A program made the translations under genes and the position numbers. From Frigidibacter sp. (GTDB taxonomy: Bacteria; Pseudomonadota; Alphaproteobacteria; Rhodobacterales; Rhodobacteraceae), in assembly GCF_030695035.1 (NCBI RefSeq), contig NZ_JAUYTT010000008.1:310001-374000 (forward strand): a DNA stretch of 64,000 nt, given 5' to 3'. Positions within the stretch are counted from its first letter, which is position 1; the number at the start of each line of letters is the position of its first letter. Below, in pieces: positions 16,623 to 24,935 of the stretch. Under the pieces are notes generated by a model. That model saw nothing but the letters and a program-made list of their open reading frames with translations. It did no database searches and was not told where the DNA came from.

Positions 16623-17804
16623 ATGTTCCTGCCGTTCTTCGAGGGACTCAGGCGACACGGGGTTCCGGTCTCTGTCCGCGAATATCTGGCGTTTCTGGAG
16701 GCGATGCAGGCGGGCCTCGTCACCTATGACGTGGACGGGTTCTACTACCTTGCCCGCGCGATCATGGTGAAGGATGAGCGGCATATCGACCGTTTCGACC
16801 GGGCGTTTTCCGAAGCCTTCGCTGGCCTTCAGGCGCTGACCGCCGAGCAGGTGCTTGAAGCGGTGGACCTGCCGCGCGAATGGCTGGAGAAGCTGGCCGA
16901 AAAGCTACTGACGCCTGAGGAGAAAGCCGAGATCGAGGCGCTTGGCGGCTTCGACAAGCTGATGGAGACGCTGCGCCAGCGGCTGGCAGAGCAGAAGGGC
17001 CGCCATCAGGGCGGCAGCAAATGGGTCGGCACCGCCGGCACCTCGCCCTTCGGCGCCTATGGCTACAACCCCGAAGGCGTGCGGATCGGGCAGGAGGGCA
17101 GTCGCCACCAGCGCGCCGTCAAGGTCTGGGACAAGCGCGAGTTCCGCGATTTCGACGATCAGGTGGAGCTTGGCACCCGCAACATCAAGGTGGCGCTGAA
17201 ACGCCTGCGCAAATGGGCCCGCGACGGCGCGCATGAGGAGCTGGACCTGCCGGGCACGATCCGCTCGACCGCCGAGCAGGGCTATCTCGACGTGAAGACC
17301 CGGCCCGAGCGGCGCAATGCGGTGAAGGTGCTGCTGCTGCTGGATGTGGGCGGGTCCATGGATGCGCATGTGCAGGCGGTGGAGGAGCTGTTCTCGGCCG
17401 CGCGGGCGGAGTTCAAGCATCTGGAGGCGTATTACTTCCACAACTGCCTCTATGAGGGCCTCTGGCGCGACAACAAGCGCCGCTGGAATGCGCAGATCCC
17501 GACGCTGGACGTGCTGCGCACCTATGGGGCCGACTACAAATGCGTGATCGTCGGCGATGCCTCGATGTCGCCCTATGAGATCCTGCATCCGGGCGGCGCC
17601 AATGAGCATTGGAACCCCGAGGCCGGGCAGGTCTGGCTGAAGCGGGCGCGGGAGGCCTGGCCTGCGCATGTCTGGCTGAACCCGCTGCCGGAACGGATGT
17701 GGGGCTATACCCAGTCGGTGCAGATCATTCGCGCGCAGTTCGAGGAGCGGATGTACCCGCTGACGCTGGACGGGATCACCCGGGCGATGAAGGCGCTCGG
17801 TTAA
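16623..17804 (+). CDS. CoxE-like vWA domain protein
   Basis: A 393-residue cytoplasmic protein of the CoxE-like von Willebrand A family, whose members usually work with a MoxR-type AAA ATPase to insert metal cofactors or remodel proteins. The C-terminal vWA domain starts near residue 235 (VKVLLLLDVGGSMDAHV). Its MIDAS motif reads D-V-G-G-S, with glycine in place of the first serine of DxSxS. No MoxR gene is in the window. The stop codon overlaps that of the convergent DUF1638 gene through a shared TTAA. Confidence 0.8.
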   Translation: MFLPFFEGLRRHGVPVSVREYLAFLEAMQAGLVTYDVDGFYYLARAIMVKDERHIDRFDRAFSEAFAGLQALTAEQVLEAVDLPREWLEKLAEKLLTPEEKAEIEALGGFDKLMETLRQRLAEQKGRHQGGSKWVGTAGTSPFGAYGYNPEGVRIGQEGSRHQRAVKVWDKREFRDFDDQVELGTRNIKVALKRLRKWARDGAHEELDLPGTIRSTAEQGYLDVKTRPERRNAVKVLLLLDVGGSMDAHVQAVEELFSAARAEFKHLEAYYFHNCLYEGLWRDNKRRWNAQIPTLDVLRTYGADYKCVIVGDASMSPYEILHPGGANEHWNPEAGQVWLKRAREAWPAHVWLNPLPERMWGYTQSVQIIRAQFEERMYPLTLDGITRAMKALG

Positions 17805-18433
17805 AGCCGCGCCAACGCGGGGGCCAGATCGCCGTAGCCCGTCAGCCGCCGCTCGTAGCGCAGCCCCAGCCGCGCGGCGCAGTCCGCGGCCTTGGCGTCG
17901 AGGCCCGGATCGTCGGTCTGGGCCTGATAGACCAGCCGGTCATAATTCCCGAAATACATCCCGCGCAGCTCCGGGTGCCGGTCGAGCCCCAAGGGCCGCC
18001 AGACAAAGGCGTCGAACTGCCGCACGAGGAAATCGGTGAGGTAGAAGGCGCCCATCTCCTCCTCCGCGCGCTCCGCGAAGGCGGCGTTGCCCTCGAAGAA
18101 GGCATAGCAATGCGGGCCTTCCACCATCTCCACCCCCAACTCGGCGCATTTCGCGGCCAGAAGGCCCCCGGTGCCGCAATCGGCATAGACCACGAACAGC
18201 TTGTCATAGTCGGCGCGGTGCCTCGCCACCGCCTCGGCCACGGCGGCGGTGATCCTCTCGGGCCAGAGATGCAGGTTGGCAGGCAGGCAGGTCAGGTCCA
18301 GATGCGACCAGCCATTCGCCGCCTTCAGGTCGAGGATCTCGCGCGCCAATGCCCCGCAGGCGATCAGCAGCACCCGGCCGGAGCGCTCGGGGGGCAGGCC
18401 GGTCTCGGTCAGCGTGGCATCGTCGGGGATCAT
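17801..18433 (-). CDS. DUF1638 family protein
   Basis: A 210-residue cytoplasmic protein of the DUF1638 family, often encoded near corrinoid-dependent methyltransferases. Visible features are VLLIACGALAREILDLK, a conserved VVYADCGTGG and CYAFFEGNAAFAE. Cysteines are frequent, which could suit metal or cofactor handling, but this is inference. The ATG at 18433 overlaps the stop of the 48-residue membrane protein (ATGA), far shorter than the open frame upstream. It follows the corrinoid protein gene, consistent with a role in corrinoid methyl transfer or methionine synthesis. Confidence 0.75.
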   Translation of the reverse strand: MIPDDATLTETGLPPERSGRVLLIACGALAREILDLKAANGWSHLDLTCLPANLHLWPERITAAVAEAVARHRADYDKLFVVYADCGTGGLLAAKCAELGVEMVEGPHCYAFFEGNAAFAERAEEEMGAFYLTDFLVRQFDAFVWRPLGLDRHPELRGMYFGNYDRLVYQAQTDDPGLDAKAADCAARLGLRYERRLTGYGDLAPALARL

Positions 18434-18576
18434 CGCCGCCACAGCAGCAGCCGCGCTGCGAGGGCGACCAGCGCCAGCAGGGCAATCGGCAAGCCGGCGC
18501 CTTGTGCAGCAAATATAGTCAGGCCGGCGGCGAGGATCACCGCCGCGATAAGGCCAAGGAACAGGGGCAGGGGCAT
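18430..18576 (-). CDS. 48-residue membrane protein
   Basis: A very small reading frame starting MPLPLFLGLIAAVILAAGLT and ending LLLWRR. It encodes two hydrophobic helices with almost no charge except the terminal arginines, predicting a membrane hairpin. Its stop overlaps the DUF1638 start by ATGA, the strongest evidence that it is real. It lies 60 bp downstream of the corrinoid protein gene. Function unknown. Confidence 0.6.
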   Translation of the reverse strand: MPLPLFLGLIAAVILAAGLTIFAAQGAGLPIALLALVALAARLLLWRR

Positions 18577-18636
18577 CGGGCTCTCCTTTGCTCCCTATCT
18601 GGGCATTGCCGGGCTGCCCCGAAAGGGGGCACCCGG

Positions 18637-19341
<705 letters not shown>

Positions 19342-19424
19342 GGCTGCTCTCCCGGCGGGCCTTTCGCGGCCCACGTCTTGATCCGTCATGCAGGCAAAGC
19401 CGCGGCCCCGGTTGGCGGATTGCG

Positions 19425-19493
19425 ACATTGGCCATGTCGGTTCCGACGCGGGCCCCCAGGCGAACATCCTGCCGGAATCATCTTGGCCAATGT
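19425..19493. repeat. ACATTGGCCA inverted repeat upstream of corrinoid gene
   Basis: ACATTGGCCA at 19425-19434 has a perfect reverse complement TGGCCAATGT at 19484-19493, with 49 bp between. The left arm is also part of a smaller dyad, GACAT-TGGCC-ATGTC. The pair lies in the divergent region between the corrinoid gene and the radical SAM gene, a plausible place for an operator pair. Confidence 0.55.
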
Positions 19494-19518
19494 TCCCTTA
19501 ATGTTCTATAAATCCTGC

Positions 19519-20601
19519 ATGACCCTGCCCCCCGCCGATCCCGCCCTGCGCCTGCGCGCCCGAGCCGCCGCCGCCAACCCGGTCGGCCGGTTCGAGCCCT
19601 ATGCCCGCGCGGTGGAACCCGATGGCTGGGACATGCCCGAGGAGGAGCGTCTGGCCCGCACCGAAGTGGCGCTGGAACGCCCCCGGTCGGTGCTGACCCG
19701 CAACAGCTCGCCCGACATTCCCTTCGACCGCTCCTTGAACCCTTACCGGGGCTGCGAGCATGGCTGCATCTATTGCTTTGCCCGCCCCTCGCACAGCTAT
19801 CTGGGCCTGTCGCCCGGCCTCGACTTCGAGACCAAGCTGGTCGCCCGCCCCACCGCGCCCGAGGTGTTGGCGCGCGAGCTCTCCAAACCCGGCTACAAGG
19901 TAGCGCCCCTCGCCATCGGCACCAATACCGACCCCTACCAGCCGATCGAGGGCAAATACCGGATCATGCGCCAGATTCTCGAGGTGCTGCGCGACTTCCG
20001 CCACCCGGTCGCCATCGTCACCAAGGGCGCGCTGATCGAACGCGACATCGACATCCTGGCCGAGATGGCCAGCATGGGTCTGGCGCAGGTCGGGATTTCG
20101 GTGACCACGCTCAACGCGGAGCTCTGCCGCAAGCTGGAACCGCGCGCCCCATCCCCCGCCCGCCGGCTGGCCGCCATCCGTGCGCTGGCCGCCGCCGGAG
20201 TCCCGGTCCGCGCGATGGTCGCCCCGGTGATCCCGGTGCTGACCGATACCGAGGCCGAGGCGATCCTGGCCGCGGTGCAGGAGGCCGGGGCAGGGGCCGC
20301 GACCTGGATCCTGCTGCGCCTGCCGCATGAGGTGGCGCCGCTGTTTGTCGACTGGCTGCGCCGCAACGTCCCGGGTCAGGCCGAGCATGTGATGAGCCGC
20401 CTGCGCGCCATGCGCGGCGGGCGCGAGAACGACCCGCGCTTTGGCAGCCGGATGAAGGGCGAGGGGGTGGAGGCGCAGCTGCTGTCGCTCCGCTTCAGGG
20501 TGGCGGCAAAACGGCTGGGGCTGGATGGCAAGCTGCCGGCGCTGGATTGCAGCGCGTTCCGGGTGCCGCCGCGGGTGGGGGATCAGTTGTCGCTGTTCTG
20601 A
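19519..20601 (+). CDS. PA0069/Rv2578c-type radical SAM protein
   Basis: A 360-residue radical SAM enzyme of the family related to spore photoproduct lyase but of unknown reaction. The iron-sulfur motif CEHGCIYC follows NPYRG, as in the PA0069/Rv2578c group. IGTNTDPYQPIEGKYRIMRQ is another signature. The ATG at 19519 (MTLPPADPALRL) is preferred; an in-frame ATG six codons upstream at 19501 is possible, and neither has a strong ribosome site. It is divergent from the corrinoid gene. Confidence 0.85.
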   Translation: MTLPPADPALRLRARAAAANPVGRFEPYARAVEPDGWDMPEEERLARTEVALERPRSVLTRNSSPDIPFDRSLNPYRGCEHGCIYCFARPSHSYLGLSPGLDFETKLVARPTAPEVLARELSKPGYKVAPLAIGTNTDPYQPIEGKYRIMRQILEVLRDFRHPVAIVTKGALIERDIDILAEMASMGLAQVGISVTTLNAELCRKLEPRAPSPARRLAAIRALAAAGVPVRAMVAPVIPVLTDTEAEAILAAVQEAGAGAATWILLRLPHEVAPLFVDWLRRNVPGQAEHVMSRLRAMRGGRENDPRFGSRMKGEGVEAQLLSLRFRVAAKRLGLDGKLPALDCSAFRVPPRVGDQLSLF

Positions 20602-20609
20602 CGGGGGCC

Positions 20610-20638
20610 TTGATCGTATCTCAATTGAGACCCATACT
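20610..20638 (+). promoter_or_regulatory. Promoter with operator palindrome for toxin-antitoxin pair
   Basis: A -35-like TTGATC (20610-20615) and a -10-like CATACT (20633-20638) are 17 bp apart. Inside the spacer is a perfect 12-bp palindrome, TCTCAATTGAGA (20619-20630). This is a typical site for antitoxin autorepression; a ribosome site AGGAGA follows at 20650. Confidence 0.6.
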
Positions 20639-20661
20639 GGATGGGCAACAGGAGACCCGTC

Positions 20662-20955
20662 ATGCCCGCGCAAACCTCGATGCTCCATGTCCGTGTCGAT
20701 GACCAGCTGAAGGCCGAGGCCGCCGAAGCTCTGGCCGGTGTCGGCCTCACGCTGTCGGATGCGGTCCGCATCCTGCTGACGCGTGTTGCGGCAGAGGGCG
20801 GCTTGCCTGCCGGGCTCACCGCAAATCCCGCCAGCTATGACGCATGGTTCCGCGCCAAGGTGCAGGAGGCGCTGGACGATCCGCGCCCGCCCAAACCGCA
20901 TGGCGAGGTGATGCAGCAGGCCCGCGCCCTGATCGACGCAAAGCGTGGCGTCTGA
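20662..20955 (+). CDS. RelB/DinJ family antitoxin
   Basis: A 97-residue antitoxin of a type II module. The N-terminal ribbon-helix-helix segment (MLHVRVDDQLKAEAAEALAG, then LTLSDAVRILLTRVA) matches RelB/DinJ proteins that bind DNA as dimers. The C-terminal half would wrap the toxin. The start was chosen for the AGGAGA ribosome site 6 bp upstream. Its end overlaps the toxin start by 11 bp, so translation is coupled. It probably represses its own promoter through the palindrome at 20619-20630. Confidence 0.85.
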   Translation: MPAQTSMLHVRVDDQLKAEAAEALAGVGLTLSDAVRILLTRVAAEGGLPAGLTANPASYDAWFRAKVQEALDDPRPPKPHGEVMQQARALIDAKRGV

Positions 20956-21235
20956 AGTCGGGCCTGACCTGCACTGGACGGCGGCGGCGGTCGCCGACCT
21001 TCTGGCCATCGTCGATTACATCGCAGACGACAACCCCGATGCCGCACTTGCGCTGACGGAGGATATCGAGCGCAAGGTGGCATTGCTTCCGGAGCATCCG
21101 AAACGCTGCCGGGCGGGCAGGGTCGCGGGGACGCGCGAGCTGGTCGTCCGGCCCAATTACATCGTGGTCTATGCCGAAACCCCGGCCGCGGTCACCGTGC
21201 TGCGCGTGCTTCACGCCGCGCAGATGTGGCCGTAA
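20945..21235 (+). CDS. RelE/ParE family toxin
   Basis: A 96-residue toxin of the RelE/ParE superfamily starting at a GTG inside the antitoxin gene. The N-terminal helix pair (LLAIVDYIADDNPDAALALTEDIERKV is the general pattern) and the C-terminal strand sequence RELVVRPNYIVVYAE followed by VTVLRVLHAAQMWP match the ParE side of the family. ParE toxins act on gyrase and RelE toxins cut ribosome-bound mRNA; sequence alone does not decide which. It is intact, with no frameshift. Confidence 0.85.
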   Translation: MASEVGPDLHWTAAAVADLLAIVDYIADDNPDAALALTEDIERKVALLPEHPKRCRAGRVAGTRELVVRPNYIVVYAETPAAVTVLRVLHAAQMWP

Positions 21236-21238
21236 GAT

Positions 21239-22252
21239 TCACCCCCTCCGCCCGCGCCGCTCCCGCTTGGGCTCGCCCGAGGTGTCGCCGGTCCCGTCGC
21301 TCGCCGAGGAGAAGCCGCCAAGCGCCGCGGTGATCTCGTCCAGCGTCGGGCGGGGGCCGGTCGGCTGTGCCTCCAGCGCCGCCCGCATCGCGCGCAGGTG
21401 GTCCGGCATCGTGCCGCAGCAGCCGCCGATGATCCGGGCGCCGGCGTTGTGGGCGAGGACGGCATATTCGCCCATCAACTCGGGGGTGCCGTCGTAATGG
21501 ATGTGCCCGTCATGGTATTTCGGGATGCCGGCATTGCCCTTGGCGATGATCGGGCGCTCGGCCCCCGCTGCGACGAAGCCAAGCACGGTGCGCAAGAGGT
21601 CCGACGCGCCCACGCCGCAATTGGCACCGAAGGCCAGCGGCGGGTTGGGCAGCTTTTCCACCAGCGCGACCATCTGCGCCGAGGTGACGCCCATCATCGT
21701 GCGGCCCGCGGTGTCGAAGCTCATGGTGCCGCACCAGGGCATCCCGGCCAGCGCCGCCGCCTCGGCCGCCGCGGCAAATTCCTCGGGGGCGGAGATGGTC
21801 TCCACCCACAGCAGGTCCGCGCCGCCGGCCTTCAGCCCCTCGGCCTGTTCGTGGAACATCTCGACCGCAATCGCATGGGTCAGACTGCCCATCGGCTGCA
21901 TGATCTCTCCCGTGGGCCCCACCGAGCCCGCCACGATCACCTCGCGCCCGGCGGCGTCGGCCACCTCGCGGCCAAGTTCGGCGGCGATGCGGTTCAGCTC
22001 ATGCACCTGACCTTCGGCGCCGTGCAGCTTCAGCCGGCTGGCATTGCCGCCAAAGGAGTTGGTCAGGAACAGGTCCGACCCCGCCTCGACCGCGCCGCGA
22101 TAGAGGCTGTGGATGGCATCCGGGCGCTCGATATTCCACATCTCGGGTGCCTCGCCCGAGGTCAGGCCCATGTTGAACAGGTTGGTTCCGGTCGCGCCAT
22201 CGGCCAGGATCCAGTCGCGGCTGGCAAGCATGCGGGAGAGGGCGTCGGTCAT
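21239..22252 (-). CDS. Homocysteine S-methyltransferase (split MetH or betaine type)
   Basis: A 337-residue zinc methyltransferase that would move a methyl group to homocysteine to give methionine. The zinc ligands are Cys212 (GANCGVG) and Cys278-Cys279 (GGCCGT), and ADGATGTNLF is the usual N-terminal signature. The protein matches the homocysteine-binding module of MetH. A separate corrinoid protein is encoded 2 kb away, so B12-dependent split methionine synthase is a good reading; direct use of betaine is the alternative. The start overlaps the upstream MprF-like gene by ATGA, with ribosome site AAAGG. Confidence 0.85.
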   Translation of the reverse strand: MTDALSRMLASRDWILADGATGTNLFNMGLTSGEAPEMWNIERPDAIHSLYRGAVEAGSDLFLTNSFGGNASRLKLHGAEGQVHELNRIAAELGREVADAAGREVIVAGSVGPTGEIMQPMGSLTHAIAVEMFHEQAEGLKAGGADLLWVETISAPEEFAAAAEAAALAGMPWCGTMSFDTAGRTMMGVTSAQMVALVEKLPNPPLAFGANCGVGASDLLRTVLGFVAAGAERPIIAKGNAGIPKYHDGHIHYDGTPELMGEYAVLAHNAGARIIGGCCGTMPDHLRAMRAALEAQPTGPRPTLDEITAALGGFSSASDGTGDTSGEPKRERRGRRG

Positions 22253-24174
22253 CGGGGCAACCTTTCTGGACTGGGACTTGCCGATCTCTGCCATGCCGGG
22301 CGGGTTGTGGCAAATCCATATTGGGCGCCGGGGAGGGGCCGCGGATGCCGGATCGCCCGGGCGATGTCAGCCGCGGCGAGGGCGAGGCCGAGGGGCGAGG
22401 GGGCTGCGATATACAGCGTCTGCCAGCGCGGCGCGAACCCGGCCTTGAACTGCGCGAGGCCGCAGGGGGGGCGGGCTGCCATCCGCCAGATGAGGGCGGG
22501 TAGCCCGCGCAGCTGCGCCGGGTCCGGCGGCACCGCGGCGAGGGACAGTCTGGGCACGCCCGCCTCTGCCGCCCGCGCGATGGCCTCGGCCATCAGCGCC
22601 TGCATGGTGCCATCTGGCAGCCCGCCGCCGCTGCGCATCAGGTCCAGCGTCCATTCGCCGCGGGTGGTGTGGAAGCTGGCAAAGGCGACCAGCCGCCCCG
22701 CTTGCCAAGCAAGCACGCAGTGCTGTCCGGCCACATATGCCGGCGTGTAGCGGCCCATCGAGAAGCCCCGCTCGCCGCCCCGCGTGGTGACCCATGCGGC
22801 GGAGAGTGCGGCCATCTGCGCCACGGGCAGCGCGCCGCCGGGGGGCACGGAGGTCACCATCACCCCAGCCTTGGCAGCATGGCGCAGCTTGCGGCGCAGG
22901 CCGGCATGGGCGGGATTGGCCAAGGCGAAGCGGGCGGTGTCGATCACCGCCTCTTGCGCGACCGGCAGGACCGTCCAGCCGGCGGCGCGGACGCGAAGGG
23001 CGGTGGGGGCGGTGATCTTGTAGAGGCAAGCCAAGCGCCCCCGCTGCGCCGCCTGGGCCCGCACCTCAGCCAGCAGGCCCCCAAGACTCTCTGGCGCCAG
23101 CGGGTCCAGCAGCGCCGTCACCGTCTGCCCGGTCTCGGCCAGCAGCCAGCCGGGGGTACCATCGGGGGCCAGCAGCAGCGCATGCTCGCCCTGTGCCAGC
23201 AGGCCGATCTCGGCGCGCGGCGCCTCGGGCACCGGGAGGCCGCGCCGCAGCTGCGGCAGCCCCCGCGGGGCACTCGCTCTCGAAGGCCGCGCCATCGCCA
23301 GCACCCCAAGCGCGGCGGGCAGCGCATAGTAGACCGCGCGCCAGGCCAGCACCGCGGCCAGCAGCGGCTCGGCCGGTTGCCCGGGCAGCAGCGACAGCAG
23401 GGCCAGCTCGAAGGCCCCGACGCCGCCCGGTGTGCCCGAGATCAGCCCGGCGCCAAGCGCCAGCAGGAAGGCCGGCAACAGCGCTGCGCCCGCCTCGACG
23501 CCGCCGGGCAGCAGCACCCAGAGGGCCAGCGACGCGGCGGCGGTGTCGAGCGCGGCCAGCGCCACGATGCGCGCGGCGAGGGTCAAGGGAGGAAACCGCT
23601 GCGGCCGCCAGAAAGCCAGCGCCGCCAGCGCGCCAAACCCCGCCAGCACCGCCAGCGCCATCCAGCGCGCGCCCGGCAGCGCCACGGGCAGCACCGCGAC
23701 CACCGCTGCCGTCACCACCGCCCATCCCGCCAGAAAGGCCAGTGCCACCAGCGCGGTGATCCGCGTCGCCTGGCCAAGGTTGGTCCCCGGCAGCATCCGC
23801 CAGCGCACCAATGCGCCGGTAACGAGGCCGAAGCCAAGCGTCTGGCTGACGGCGATGGCGGCCGCCCCGGCGCGGCGGATCTGCGCCTCGGGCAGGGCGG
23901 TCGCCAGCTGCCGGTGGATCAGCACGTCATACTGCGCCAGCGCCGCGAAGCTGATCGCGGTTGCCGCCACCGCCCCCAGCCATTGCAGCGGCGAGACGGC
24001 GGCCAGCGCCGTGCCAATGGCGGCAAGGTCCAGCGCCGCCGCCTTCTCGCGCAGCGCCAGCACGAACAGCACCATCAGCGCCAGCGGCAGCAGATGGCGC
24101 AGCACGCCCCGCCACGGCGTCAGCGCGCCATATGCCGCGGCACCTTCGTGCCCGGCCTGTCCCCAGTGCTGCAT
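22249..24174 (-). CDS. MprF-like protein: flippase domain plus DUF2156
   Basis: A 641-residue membrane protein. The first 310 residues hold multiple hydrophobic helices of the lysylphosphatidylglycerol synthase/flippase type (GLISGTPGGVGAFELALLSL is diagnostic). The soluble C-terminal half is a DUF2156 GNAT-like aminoacyltransferase domain (RRKLRHAAKAGVMV, WTLDLMRSGGGLPDGTMQAL). Such proteins attach an amino acid to phosphatidylglycerol and flip the product; the specificity here is unknown. It overlaps the homocysteine methyltransferase start by 4 bp, an unexpected pairing with methionine synthesis. Confidence 0.82.
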   Translation of the reverse strand: MQHWGQAGHEGAAAYGALTPWRGVLRHLLPLALMVLFVLALREKAAALDLAAIGTALAAVSPLQWLGAVAATAISFAALAQYDVLIHRQLATALPEAQIRRAGAAAIAVSQTLGFGLVTGALVRWRMLPGTNLGQATRITALVALAFLAGWAVVTAAVVAVLPVALPGARWMALAVLAGFGALAALAFWRPQRFPPLTLAARIVALAALDTAAASLALWVLLPGGVEAGAALLPAFLLALGAGLISGTPGGVGAFELALLSLLPGQPAEPLLAAVLAWRAVYYALPAALGVLAMARPSRASAPRGLPQLRRGLPVPEAPRAEIGLLAQGEHALLLAPDGTPGWLLAETGQTVTALLDPLAPESLGGLLAEVRAQAAQRGRLACLYKITAPTALRVRAAGWTVLPVAQEAVIDTARFALANPAHAGLRRKLRHAAKAGVMVTSVPPGGALPVAQMAALSAAWVTTRGGERGFSMGRYTPAYVAGQHCVLAWQAGRLVAFASFHTTRGEWTLDLMRSGGGLPDGTMQALMAEAIARAAEAGVPRLSLAAVPPDPAQLRGLPALIWRMAARPPCGLAQFKAGFAPRWQTLYIAAPSPLGLALAAADIARAIRHPRPLPGAQYGFATTRPAWQRSASPSPERLPR

Positions 24175-24265
24175 TGCCGTCTTCCCCGCCCCAAGATCCC
24201 GAGCCCCACGCCCTTGGGTGCAGCCTTACCGGCCCGCGGTTCACGGCGCCTTAACGCCCGGCGGA

Positions 24266-24299
24266 ATAGGACGGGGAGGCAAATAGGACGGGGAGGCAA
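24266..24299. repeat. Two tandem copies of a 17-bp repeat
   Basis: AATAGGACGGGGAGGCA occurs twice without spacing (24266-24282 and 24283-24299). It lies between the MprF-like gene and the terminator of the zeta inhibitor gene. It may be a slippage duplication; no function is evident. Confidence 0.8.
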
Positions 24300-24304
24300 A
24301 AGCA

Positions 24305-24336
24305 AAGGCCGCGCGGAGGCGGATCCGCGCGGCCTT
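24305..24336 (-). terminator. Terminator after the zeta inhibitor gene
   Basis: A perfect 13-bp stem (AAGGCCGCGCGGA with TCCGCGCGGCCTT) and a 6-base loop. On the minus strand it is followed by a T-rich TTTGCTTTTG. It lies 45 bp beyond the stop of the DUF1476 gene. Confidence 0.75.
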
Positions 24337-24381
24337 GCAAATTGCTCTGGTGGCCCGCTCCCCGAAGGGAGGGCCGCGAAG

Positions 24382-24696
24382 TCAGACTTCGGTCATCAGC
24401 TGGCGCTTGGCCTCGGCCATGCATTCGGCCAGCTTGGCGCGGATCGTGGGCTCATCGGCATGGCTGCCCAGATCGGCGGTCAGCTTGCGAACCACATCGG
24501 CGTCGCCCGCTTCCTCGAAATCGGCCATCACGACCTCGGAGGCGTAGGAGGCCGCCTCGGCCCCCGACTTGCCCAGAAGCCCGGCCGCCCAGAGGCCCAC
24601 CAGCTTGTTGCGCCGTGCCTCGGCCTTGAACTGAAGCTCGGCGTCATGCGCGAACTTGTTTTCGAACGCATTTTCCCGATCGTCGAACGTGGTCAT
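24382..24696 (-). CDS. F1-ATPase zeta inhibitor (DUF1476)
   Basis: A 104-residue cytoplasmic protein of the DUF1476 family, the alphaproteobacterial zeta subunit that, in Paracoccus denitrificans, inhibits ATP hydrolysis by the F1-ATPase. The N-terminal inhibitory stretch TTFDDRENAFENKFAHDAEL and the helical C-terminal domain are intact. The ATG at 24696 gives the family N-terminus; the longer open frame is rejected. It is divergent from purC, and a hairpin terminator follows it. Confidence 0.88.
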   Translation of the reverse strand: MTTFDDRENAFENKFAHDAELQFKAEARRNKLVGLWAAGLLGKSGAEAASYASEVVMADFEEAGDADVVRKLTADLGSHADEPTIRAKLAECMAEAKRQLMTEV

Positions 24697-24823
24697 GGCT
24701 TCCCCACCCTGCTGCTGGATCCATCGCCCCCCATATGCCCGCGCGGGGGCTTCGCTGCAACCCCTCGATCGCGCCGGTAGCGCTGTCAAATGCAGTGCGG
24801 CGCGCATCTTCATGCGGTCTATC

Positions 24824-24852
24824 TTGCAGTGCGGGGCGCCTTGTCCTATAGC
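24824..24852 (+). promoter_or_regulatory. Candidate promoter for purC
   Basis: TTGCAG (24824-24829) and TATAGC (24847-24852) are separated by 17 bp, 84 bp before the purC start. It is a fair sigma-70-type match but has not been tested. Confidence 0.45.
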
Positions 24853-24935
24853 GGCCCAAAGAACCCCGGTGGCCCCTGCCAGCCGGGGCGCGGCCCGTCC
24901 GCGCCGCCCTCGACTGCTGACCAAAGGAAGCGCAT

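Noticed and set aside
22669-24780. A 703-residue plus-strand open frame opposite the MprF-like gene.
   Set aside because: Same shadow pattern, and it would also cross the zeta inhibitor gene; no motif is present.
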